Assembly: GCA_017694275.1 (NCBI GenBank)
Contig: JADINB010000017.1
Location: forward strand, 1 to 7,166
Reading direction: 5' to 3'
Source: Candidatus Egerieousia excrementavium
GTDB taxonomy: Bacteria > Bacteroidota > Bacteroidia > Bacteroidales > UBA932
DNA length: 7,166 nucleotides
In this document: positions 1 through 5,979 of the stretch, in pieces
How the letters are laid out: the number at the start of each line of letters is the position of its first letter
How positions within the stretch are numbered: the stretch's first letter is position 1
Position numbers and translations under genes: made by a program
The notes under the pieces: model-generated
Database searches by the model: none
The model's input: the letters and a program-made list of their open reading frames with translations, nothing else
What the model was told of the DNA's origin: nothing

Positions 1-888
1 GTAGTGGAATCGGCAAAGATAATGGATGAGAAGCATGACACCGAAATGCTTGGATACGGGCTTGTATTCCAGTCCATGAATTCTACGGTAAACATGAATC
101 TCTGCACGATATTCGGCCTGCGCGGGGTGAACTTTACAATAAGCGCAGCCTGCGCCAGTGGAAGCCACTCAATAGGAATAGGCTACATGCTTATAAAACA
201 AGGATTACAGGATACCATACTTTGCGGAGGGGCACAGGAGACAAACTACTACTCCATGGCCTCTTTCGATGCATTGAGAGCCTTCTCGGTACGCATGGAT
301 GAACCGCAAAAGGCCAGCCGCCCGTTCGACAAAGACCGGGACGGGCTCATTCCAAGCGGAGGAGCCGCAGCTCTTGTGCTGGAAGAGTATGAACATGCAA
401 AGGCACGAGGCGCGAATATCCTTTGCGAAGTCGTGGGCTACGGTTTTTCGAGCAATGGAGGAGGCATATCGCAACCCAGCGACAAGGGATGCGCCATTGC
501 AATGCAGAGGGCTATGAAAGATGCAGCCATTTCGCCAGACGAGATAGATTACATTAACGCACATGCCACCTCTACCCCTCAGGGAGACATGTATGAGGCA
601 CTGGCGCTGCAACAGCTGTTTGAAGGAAAACACGCTCTGATAAGCTCTACAAAATCGATGACAGGGCACGAGTGCTGGATGGCCGGAGCAAGTGAAATAG
701 TATATTCCATAATAATGATGCAGAACAGCTTTGTCGCACCGAACATCAACTTTGAAAACCCGGACCAGTATTCTGAAAAACTGAATATTGCCGCCACAAG
801 GGCAGATATGCAGATAGATACCGTACTCAGCAACAGTTTCGGATTCGGAGGCACCAACAGCGCGTTGATAATAAAAAACTTACAATAA
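1..888 (+). CDS. Beta-ketoacyl-ACP synthase (FabF/FabB-type), 5' partial (KS-A)
   Basis: Condensing enzyme that joins an acyl thioester to malonyl-ACP with loss of CO2; cytosolic, here probably in aryl polyene chain extension. The reading frame is open at the left edge, so the true start lies outside; against a family length near 400 residues about 105-120 N-terminal residues are missing. Counting from the GTG at 4 as residue 1, the nucleophile Cys50 sits in SAACASGSHS, His187 in NAHATSTPQGD, Lys217 and His222 in KSMTGH, and the C-terminal loop NSFGFGGTN spans about 277-285. The catalytic set is therefore complete. One oddity: the glycine-rich loop after the second His, usually GHLLGAAG-like, reads GHECWMAGA. 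The stop TAA shares its last base with the ATG of the methyltransferase, which points to coupled translation. The KS call is very secure; its exact step in the pathway is inferred. Confidence 0.96.
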   Translation, partial: VVESAKIMDEKHDTEMLGYGLVFQSMNSTVNMNLCTIFGLRGVNFTISAACASGSHSIGIGYMLIKQGLQDTILCGGAQETNYYSMASFDALRAFSVRMDEPQKASRPFDKDRDGLIPSGGAAALVLEEYEHAKARGANILCEVVGYGFSSNGGGISQPSDKGCAIAMQRAMKDAAISPDEIDYINAHATSTPQGDMYEALALQQLFEGKHALISSTKSMTGHECWMAGASEIVYSIIMMQNSFVAPNINFENPDQYSEKLNIAATRADMQIDTVLSNSFGFGGTNSALIIKNLQ

Positions 889-1994
889 TGGAACTATCCC
901 CCGCACTGAACAACGCATATACCCGTGACAACCTTACGGCCAGGCAGGCACAGCTAAGGGCAGAATTCATTGCCTGGGGGCCGGCCATATTCCAGGCTAC
1001 GCGCATAATGCTCAAATACGGAATCCTGGAAATGCTCAGGGATAGCGAAAACGGTCTTACCCAGGAAGAGATATGCGAAAAGACAGGATTGGGAGAGTAT
1101 ATGGTGAAATGCCTGCTCGAAGCTTCGCTTACAATCGGCACGATACTCATAGATCCCGACAGGGAGCGGTACCGTCTGGGCAAAACCGGCTGGTTCCTGC
1201 TCATAGACCCGGCCACAAGGACAGACATAAGATTCAACCATGACGTGAACTACCAGGGGTGGTTCCGCCTCGAGGAATCATTCCTGAACGGCAAACCTGA
1301 AGGTCTGCGCCATTTCGGGAACTGGAAGACCGTATATGAAGGACTTTCATCGCTTCCCGAAGAGGTACAGGAATCATGGTTTGCCTTCGACCATTTTTAC
1401 AGTGACCACTCCTTTGACAGCGCGCTGGAAATAATTTTCGGCAACTACGCTCCCCACACAGTTTTTGATGTGGGAGGAAATACCGGCCGATGGGCGCTCA
1501 AATGTGTTGAGTATGACAAAAACGTGAAGGTTGTGGTTTTTGACCTGCCGCCTCAGATAGAGATGATGCGCAGGAACATTGAGGGATGCCGCGGAGCGGA
1601 ACGCATAAGCGGCTACGGGATAGATCTGCTGGAAAAGGAGGAAGAATTCCCAAAAGACAGGCAGCCTGACATAATCTGGATGAGCCAGTTCCTTGACTGC
1701 TTCGCGCCGGAACAGATAGTCTCCATTCTGGAAAGGGCTGCACGCACAATGGGCAGACACAGCAGGCTGCTGATAATGGAGACGCTGTGGGACAGACAGG
1801 TTTACGAACCTGCGGCACTGGCCCTTACAATGACATCGCTCTACTTTGCCGCTATTGCAAACGGCAACAGCAAGATGTACAATACCAAAGACCTATGCAC
1901 ATGTATAGAAAGAGCAGGCCTTGAAATAGAAAAGACATACGACGGGCTTGGACACGGGCATACGGTTCTGGCTTGCAAACGGAAATCAAACTGA
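888..1994 (+). CDS. SAM-dependent methyltransferase with winged-helix N-terminal domain (plant O-methyltransferase-like fold)
   Basis: Predicted S-adenosylmethionine-dependent methyltransferase, 368 residues, cytosolic. Residues about 25-110 look like the helical/winged-helix dimerisation domain of the O-methyltransferase 2 family (ILEMLRD, LTQEEICEKTGL). The Rossmann SAM-binding part begins with motif I VFDVGGNTGRWAL (192-204), followed by VVFDLPPQ (216-223), whose Asp219 would bind the SAM ribose, then DIIWMSQFLDCF (261-272) and LLIMETLWD (294-302). Length fits the family. The position where plant-type O-methyltransferases carry the catalytic His (LHDW-like) reads LDCF here, so simple O-methylation by His base catalysis is doubtful. 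Aryl polyenes and flexirubins often carry a ring methyl group and their clusters encode a methyltransferase (ApeB in E. coli), so C-methylation of the aromatic head is the favoured role, by inference. The start ATG overlaps the upstream KS stop by one base. Confidence 0.9.
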   Translation: MELSPALNNAYTRDNLTARQAQLRAEFIAWGPAIFQATRIMLKYGILEMLRDSENGLTQEEICEKTGLGEYMVKCLLEASLTIGTILIDPDRERYRLGKTGWFLLIDPATRTDIRFNHDVNYQGWFRLEESFLNGKPEGLRHFGNWKTVYEGLSSLPEEVQESWFAFDHFYSDHSFDSALEIIFGNYAPHTVFDVGGNTGRWALKCVEYDKNVKVVVFDLPPQIEMMRRNIEGCRGAERISGYGIDLLEKEEEFPKDRQPDIIWMSQFLDCFAPEQIVSILERAARTMGRHSRLLIMETLWDRQVYEPAALALTMTSLYFAAIANGNSKMYNTKDLCTCIERAGLEIEKTYDGLGHGHTVLACKRKSN

Positions 1995-2002
1995 TACACG
2001 AT

Positions 2003-2251
2003 ATGACACGAACAGAAATTGAAGAGAAAGTACGCCATTTCCTCATCGAGGATCTGGAAATAGACGAGGAAAAGATTTTCCCCGATGCAAAACTCAAAGA
2101 AGACCTGGGAATCGATTCGCTTGATTTTGTAGACATTGTAGTTATTGTGGAAAAAACCTTCGGCTTCAAGCTCAAGCCGGAAGAGATGCAGGGAGTAGAC
2201 ACGTACAGCAAATTCTGCGACTACATAGAAAGCAAGGTGGGAGACAAATAG
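2003..2251 (+). CDS. Acyl carrier protein 1
   Basis: Small carrier protein of 82 residues that holds intermediates as thioesters on a phosphopantetheine arm. The attachment site is Ser39 in LGIDSLDFVD; acidic helix I (TEIEEKVRHFLIEDLEI) and the C-terminal helix around SKFCDYIESK give the usual four-helix ACP pattern and length. The chosen start is the ATG at 2003, 8 bases after the methyltransferase stop. An in-frame TTG at 1973 would add ten residues and overlap that gene, but the added residues do not look like ACP sequence. No clear Shine-Dalgarno precedes the ATG, as is common in Bacteroidetes. It is clearly different from the second ACP at 5704-5964, so the two probably carry different substrates or meet different partners (inference). 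Confidence 0.95.
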   Translation: MTRTEIEEKVRHFLIEDLEIDEEKIFPDAKLKEDLGIDSLDFVDIVVIVEKTFGFKLKPEEMQGVDTYSKFCDYIESKVGDK

Positions 2252-2258
2252 ACCGGAA

Positions 2259-3125
2259 ATGCCCGAACTCAGACACGGCAGATGGAAGGGAAAGACAGAC
2301 GGAACACCATGGATGCAAAGGACGCTCATAAAATGGTTCCGTCACACCTCTTTGTATCTCCCCTATTTCTGCATGGGGTGGATTGTTCCTTTCTACATGC
2401 TGTTCCGGCATGAAGGATATCTGGCGGCCTACAGATTCTATCGCAAAAGATTCTGCATGGGCCGTATAAAGGCGTTCATATATGTATACTACAACCATTT
2501 CAGATTCGGACAGGTCATCATAGACCGCTTTGCCGCATATGCCGGGCACAGATTCGAATTCAAGGTTGAGGGAGGAGAGATATTTGACACGCTGGAGAAC
2601 GGAAAGAAGGGTTTCATCCAGATCAGTTCACACGTAGGCAACTACGAACTTGCGGGATATTCTCTCATTCCCAGACATAAAAGTTTCCACGCCCTTGTAT
2701 ATGAAGGAGAAACCAAGACAATCATGGAATCCCGCTCCAGAATCTTTGCTTCTCACAAGGTAAACATGATTCCCATAAGCGGAGATATGTCGCACATATT
2801 TCTGCTGAACAAGGCATTGCTGCAGGGAGAAATAGTCAGCATGCCCGGAGACCGCATTTTCGGTTCGCCACGCAGCATAGGATGCAGTTTTTTTGGCGAA
2901 ACGGCAAAGTTCCCGCTTGGCCCTTTTGCAATGGCGGAAAAAATGGAACTGCCCTCCATTGCGGTCTTTGTAATGAAAGAGAAGAGAAAAACATATACCA
3001 TATACGTACGGTCTCTCAAAGGAGAGACAAGCACGGATATATGCAGCAGTTTTGCAGAAGAATTGGAAAAAACGGTCAGAAAATATCCGGAACAATGGTT
3101 CAACTATTACGACTTTTGGATGTAA
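2259..3125 (+). CDS. LpxL/HtrB-family lipid acyltransferase
   Basis: Predicted acyltransferase of the lipid A lauroyl/myristoyl transferase-like family, 288 residues, associated with the inner membrane. Evidence: a hydrophobic N-terminal stretch (about 31-49, SLYLPYF...VPFYMLF) that could anchor it, the HX4E catalytic signature in SSHVGNYE (His125, Glu130), the downstream motif EIVSMPGDRIFG (about 191-202) and the family's C-terminal QWFNYYDFW. Related acyltransferases recur in aryl polyene clusters, where they are thought to attach the polyene carboxyl to a lipid carrier; lipid A modification is the alternative. The ATG at 2259 lies 7 bases after ACP1 and keeps the N-terminal WKGKTDGTP block; an in-frame ATG at 2313 would remove it. 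The 3' end overlaps the next gene by about 31 bases. The donor is probably the polyene carried on an ACP, but this cannot be seen. Confidence 0.92.
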   Translation: MPELRHGRWKGKTDGTPWMQRTLIKWFRHTSLYLPYFCMGWIVPFYMLFRHEGYLAAYRFYRKRFCMGRIKAFIYVYYNHFRFGQVIIDRFAAYAGHRFEFKVEGGEIFDTLENGKKGFIQISSHVGNYELAGYSLIPRHKSFHALVYEGETKTIMESRSRIFASHKVNMIPISGDMSHIFLLNKALLQGEIVSMPGDRIFGSPRSIGCSFFGETAKFPLGPFAMAEKMELPSIAVFVMKEKRKTYTIYVRSLKGETSTDICSSFAEELEKTVRKYPEQWFNYYDFWM

Positions 3126-3523
3126 ATCCATTGGACATACTGCCGCAACGCCCGCCCTTTGTAATGATAGACAATCTCATACGCTACGACGAGCATGTTG
3201 CGGCCACAAGACTGGAGGTAAAGGATACCACCATGTTCGTATATGAAGGCAAACTGTCGGCGGCAGGTATGATAGAGAACATGGCGCAGACCTGCGCCGC
3301 CCGTCTTGGATACTACAACCTGATAAGCGGCCTGCCGGTCAGGATTGGCTACATAGGGGCAATCAGCGGCCTGCACATTTCACGCACCCCAAAGGTCGGA
3401 GAGATACTGGAAACTGAAATCTGCGTAGAGGAAGAGGTTTTCGGCGTCACGCTTGTAAACGGGAAAAGCCGTATTGCAGGCCAGACAGCCATGGAAGCCA
3501 AAATGAAAATCGTAATACAATGA
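3095..3523 (+). CDS. Hotdog-fold beta-hydroxyacyl-ACP dehydratase-like protein (FabZ/ApeP/ApeI type)
   Basis: Predicted member of the hotdog dehydratase group that removes water from beta-hydroxyacyl-ACP to make the polyene double bonds; 142 residues, close to FabZ length. ILPQRPPFVMIDNL (15-28) aligns with the FabZ block LPHRxPFLLVD, and AAGMIENMAQTCAA (56-69) aligns with the PGVLxxEAxAQ block, giving Glu61 as the expected acid. The His of the first block is Gln18 here, so activity as a lone homodimer is doubtful; it may work with a partner subunit or by another mechanism. The preferred start is the ATG at 3095, which overlaps the acyltransferase by 31 bases; the in-frame TTG at 3116 is a shorter option. 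The open frame extends upstream to 2882, but that part is read out of frame within the acyltransferase and has no hotdog similarity. The stop overlaps the next start in an ATGA. Confidence 0.88.
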   Translation: MVQLLRLLDVNPLDILPQRPPFVMIDNLIRYDEHVAATRLEVKDTTMFVYEGKLSAAGMIENMAQTCAARLGYYNLISGLPVRIGYIGAISGLHISRTPKVGEILETEICVEEEVFGVTLVNGKSRIAGQTAMEAKMKIVIQ

Positions 3524-3939
3524 AAGAGCTGACAGAGAATATAGATTTTGAAATCCGTTTCAACGAGGTGGATTCCATGGGGGTGGTATGGCATGGAGCA
3601 TATCCGCTCTATCTGGAAGATGCACGTGAAGCATTCGGCAGGAAATACGGGCTGGATTACCTTACCATATTCGGCAACGGATGCTTTGCCCCCATTGTTG
3701 AAATGAGTTTCAAATACAAAAAGCCCCTGATGTACGGGATGCACCCGTCGGTTGCAATAAGATACGTGCCGACAGATGCTGCAAAGATTCTCTTCGACTA
3801 CACCATATACGATACTGCCAACAATACTGTGGTTGCAACAGGACGCTCCGTGCAGGTCTTTACAGATACCAGGCATCAGTTGCTGTGGTTCAACCCTCCG
3901 TTCTATGAAGAATGGAAAAGAAAGTGGCTGGAGAGATGA
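3520..3939 (+). CDS. 4-hydroxybenzoyl-CoA-type (4HBT) acyl thioesterase
   Basis: Small hotdog thioesterase of 139 residues that hydrolyses acyl-CoA or acyl-ACP thioesters in the cytosol. The signature NEVDSMGVVWHGAYPLYLEDARE (15-37) matches the 4HBT motif, with Asp18 as the likely catalytic residue and His25 nearby; the sheet segment VEMSFKYKKPLMYG and the C-terminal RSVQVFTD fit the same fold. Thioesterases of this kind (ApeK in E. coli) are regular members of aryl polyene clusters, where they may clear stalled chains or release product; which of these applies here is inferred. Both ends are tightly coupled: its ATG overlaps the dehydratase stop (ATGA at 3520-3523) and its stop overlaps the likely KS-B start (ATGA at 3936-3939). 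Confidence 0.93.
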   Translation: MKELTENIDFEIRFNEVDSMGVVWHGAYPLYLEDAREAFGRKYGLDYLTIFGNGCFAPIVEMSFKYKKPLMYGMHPSVAIRYVPTDAAKILFDYTIYDTANNTVVATGRSVQVFTDTRHQLLWFNPPFYEEWKRKWLER

Positions 3940-5723
3940 TTGCAAAAATTTCAGACTACATACTCTCTCCGCTCGCAATGGGGACGCATGCCAACTATAT
4001 GGCTGTAAAGGAGGGGAAGAGCATGCTCCGCAGGTACGACAGTCTGTGGGGAATGAAAGGACCGTTCACTGTCTCCTTGTTCGAGAGCGATGCCATTGCC
4101 GCCGCCTGTGCCGAAGAGGGCATTGGCCAGGATGCATACTCCAGGTTCGAGCGCATATCCATAATTGCCGCAGCCCGCGCACTCAGACTCTGCCCGGAGA
4201 TAAATCCTGCAGACGAGAGCGTCATTTTCATAATATCCACCACAAAGGGAGGATGGGCCGGCGAGGGAGATCCCCTTCCTGCAGAGTCTGCAGGCAAAAT
4301 AGCAGGCAGGTTCGGCAACCCTAACAGACCGTTAGTAATATGCAACGCATGCATATCAGGACTGTGCGCACAGACAGAGGCAGCGGCCGCATTGGAAAGC
4401 GGAAGATGGAAACATGCCGTTGTAATAGGGGCAGATATACTTACACCATTTATACTCAGTGGATTCTGCTCGCTAAACGCCACTTCGCAACAGCCATGCC
4501 GGCCGTTCGACGAAGAGAGATGCGGTCTCAACCTTGGAGAGGCTGCCGCCTGCATCATATATGGAGAACGTTCACCGGAAGAGTGCCGCGGAGCTGGCTG
4601 GCATATTGTATCAGGTGCACTCAGCAACGATGCCTTTCATGTCACAAACCCTTCAAAAAATGCAGATGGGGCATATATTGCACTCAGAAGCACACTCAAA
4701 GGGGCCGACATGCAGGATATTGCCTTTATAAACGTACACGGTACGGCAACGCTTTTCAATGACGAAATGGAGGCTGTTGCCATCGACAGGGCTGAAATTG
4801 CAGAACTGCCTGTCAACGGGCTCAAAGGCTTTTTCGGACATACGCTTGGAGCAGCTGGAATAATCGAGACCCTTATTTCAATGGAGGCAGTGGAAGACAA
4901 GACGGTACTCGCCACAAAAGGGTTTGACAGCCTTGGAGTAAGCAAAAAGACAAATATTTCAGGCCTTAACAGAAAGGCGCACGGGAATGCATTCATAAAG
5001 ATGATGTCCGGCTTTGGAGGCTGTAATGCAGCCATGCTCTTCAGCATGAAAAAAGAAGAAGAAAGAGTAGAAAAAACTGACAGAACTTCCGCAAGGCTGG
5101 ATATTACGCATAAGATAACCGTAACGCCCAAGGAAGTAATTATAGACGGGCTCTCGCTCCAGACAGAGATGAAAGGCGGACAGATATTGAAAGAGATGTA
5201 TCGCAAATATGTGAAAGACTATCCCAGGTTCTACAAGATGGATCCTCTGTGCAAACTCGGGTTCATAGCCTCAGAACTGCTGCTTGATGCCGAAAGCAAG
5301 GCCGAAGGCACCACACGTTTCAGCGGGAGTTGCAACAGAGGCGTATTGCTGGTGGGCAGCAAGGGCTCAATCTGTGCAGACATGGCCTATCTGCAGACAA
5401 TAAGACATCCGGAGAACTATTATCCCAGTCCGTCGGCCTTTATCTACACCCTGCCCAACATAGTTACAGGCGAAATTGCCATACGTAACGGATACCATGG
5501 GGCAACCTCATACATCATGATGCAGGATGGGGAGAGTGAACTGGAACAGCTCATGTTGCAGGCACTTCTTTACTACAAGATGGATAGCCTTGTAGGAGGG
5601 GTGATAGAGATGGAAGGGCCCGAAAATTTCAAGGCCGTACTGCATATTGCAAGAAGGCGGGCCGAACAAAGTACAAATGAAGTCATAAAAAAAATGAAAA
5701 GATATGGAAGAACTTGTGCATGA
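3936..5723 (+). CDS. Beta-ketoacyl synthase fused to a second, truncated ketosynthase-like domain (KS-B)
   Basis: Two-part protein of 595 residues. Residues 1-370 form a complete condensing enzyme: Cys139 in CNACISG, His268 in NVHGTATLFND, Lys297 and His302 in LKGFFGHTLGAAG, and SGFGGCN near 358-363. A charged linker (about 372-389, KKEEERVEKTD...) leads to a second domain, about 390-580, with the block PSPSAFIYTLPNIVTGEIAIRN (497-518). This resembles the truncated ketoacyl-synthase N-terminal family (Ketoacyl-synt_2) and shows no catalytic Cys. In related Bacteroidetes clusters, as I remember them, that second unit is often a separate gene. The ATG at 3936 is preferred because it forms an ATGA overlap with the thioesterase stop and gives MIAKISDYILSP, like other KS starts; the in-frame ATG at 3912 would add eight residues. 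The 3' end overlaps ACP2 by 20 bases. The likely role is chain elongation, with the C-terminal part a structural or chain-length partner (inference). Confidence 0.92.
   Translation: MIAKISDYILSPLAMGTHANYMAVKEGKSMLRRYDSLWGMKGPFTVSLFESDAIAAACAEEGIGQDAYSRFERISIIAAARALRLCPEINPADESVIFIISTTKGGWAGEGDPLPAESAGKIAGRFGNPNRPLVICNACISGLCAQTEAAAALESGRWKHAVVIGADILTPFILSGFCSLNATSQQPCRPFDEERCGLNLGEAAACIIYGERSPEECRGAGWHIVSGALSNDAFHVTNPSKNADGAYIALRSTLKGADMQDIAFINVHGTATLFNDEMEAVAIDRAEIAELPVNGLKGFFGHTLGAAGIIETLISMEAVEDKTVLATKGFDSLGVSKKTNISGLNRKAHGNAFIKMMSGFGGCNAAMLFSMKKEEERVEKTDRTSARLDITHKITVTPKEVIIDGLSLQTEMKGGQILKEMYRKYVKDYPRFYKMDPLCKLGFIASELLLDAESKAEGTTRFSGSCNRGVLLVGSKGSICADMAYLQTIRHPENYYPSPSAFIYTLPNIVTGEIAIRNGYHGATSYIMMQDGESELEQLMLQALLYYKMDSLVGGVIEMEGPENFKAVLHIARRRAEQSTNEVIKKMKRYGRTCA
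5103..5675 (+). other. C-terminal Ketoacyl-synt_2-like domain of KS-B
   Basis: This part of the KS-B gene encodes a module of about 190 residues that starts with ITHKITVTPKEVIIDG. It continues with a helical part (YRKYVKDYPRFYKMDPLCKLGFIASELLL), a strand-like segment (RGVLLVGSKGSI) and the conserved PSPSAFIYTLPN block at 5424-5459. It then has GATSYIMMQDGESELEQLMLQALLYY and a final strand pair (VGGVIEMEG, KAVLHIARR). The pattern is that of a shortened, Cys-less ketosynthase-like family seen beside pigment polyketide genes. Boundaries are approximate and the function is unknown. Confidence 0.7.
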
Positions 5724-5964
5724 ACTTAAGGAGAAAATAATTGAGACACTCAATCTTGAAGAGATGTCTGCAGACGATATAGATGCAGATGCGCCTCTTT
5801 TTGGGGAGAACGGTCTTGGGCTCGATTCAATAGACGCCCTTGAACTTATAGTGCTGCTTGAAAAGCAGTATGGCATAAAACTCGACGATCCTTCGCAGGG
5901 AAAAGAGATATTCAAATCTGTAAGCACCATTGCACAGTATGTTGCCCGGCACCGTACAAAATAG
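5704..5964 (+). CDS. Acyl carrier protein 2
   Basis: Second carrier protein of the operon, 86 residues. The phosphopantetheine site is Ser42 in LGLDSIDALEL; the N-terminal helix ELVHELKEKIIETLNL, the DDIDADAPLFGENGLG loop and the C-terminal helix TIAQYVARHR fit a full-length ACP. It differs from ACP1 in the motif (LDSIDALEL against IDSLDFVD) and in the following helix (LIVLLEKQYGIKL). Aryl polyene systems characteristically carry two ACPs (ApeE and ApeF in E. coli), so a division of labour is likely but not visible. Its ATG lies inside the end of KS-B (20-base overlap) after an A-rich stretch, and it is followed 15 bases later by KS-C, which it may serve. Confidence 0.96.
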   Translation: MEELVHELKEKIIETLNLEEMSADDIDADAPLFGENGLGLDSIDALELIVLLEKQYGIKLDDPSQGKEIFKSVSTIAQYVARHRTK

Positions 5965-5979
5965 AAAAAAGACAGAATC

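Noticed and set aside
2882..3094. N-terminal extension of the dehydratase-like protein from an upstream start
   Set aside because: This stretch encodes the conserved part of the acyltransferase in its own frame; the extra residues show no hotdog similarity, and the ATG at 3095 gives normal family length.
3776..4324. Forward open frame of 182 codons spanning the thioesterase/KS-B junction, and another at 4340-4762
   Set aside because: Both are out of frame with the thioesterase and KS-B, which have full catalytic motifs; the translations are Arg/Cys/His-rich with no family pattern.
3995..4627. Long reverse-strand open frame (210 codons) opposite KS-B, and similar ones opposite most other genes
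   Set aside because: It lies wholly inside a well-supported KS, and its translation has no recognisable domain and is rich in Ser, Pro and Ala as expected for an antisense shadow.
5687..5694. Run of eight A as a possible slippage site joining KS-B to ACP2
   Set aside because: Moving into the ACP2 frame meets TGA at 5695-5697 at once, so no fusion protein would result; ACP2 has its own ATG at 5704.
5965..5979. Possible promoter or terminator between ACP2 and KS-C
   Set aside because: The gap has only 15 bases, is A-rich and shows no hairpin or Bacteroidetes -7/-33 promoter pattern; it is better read as a translation leader.
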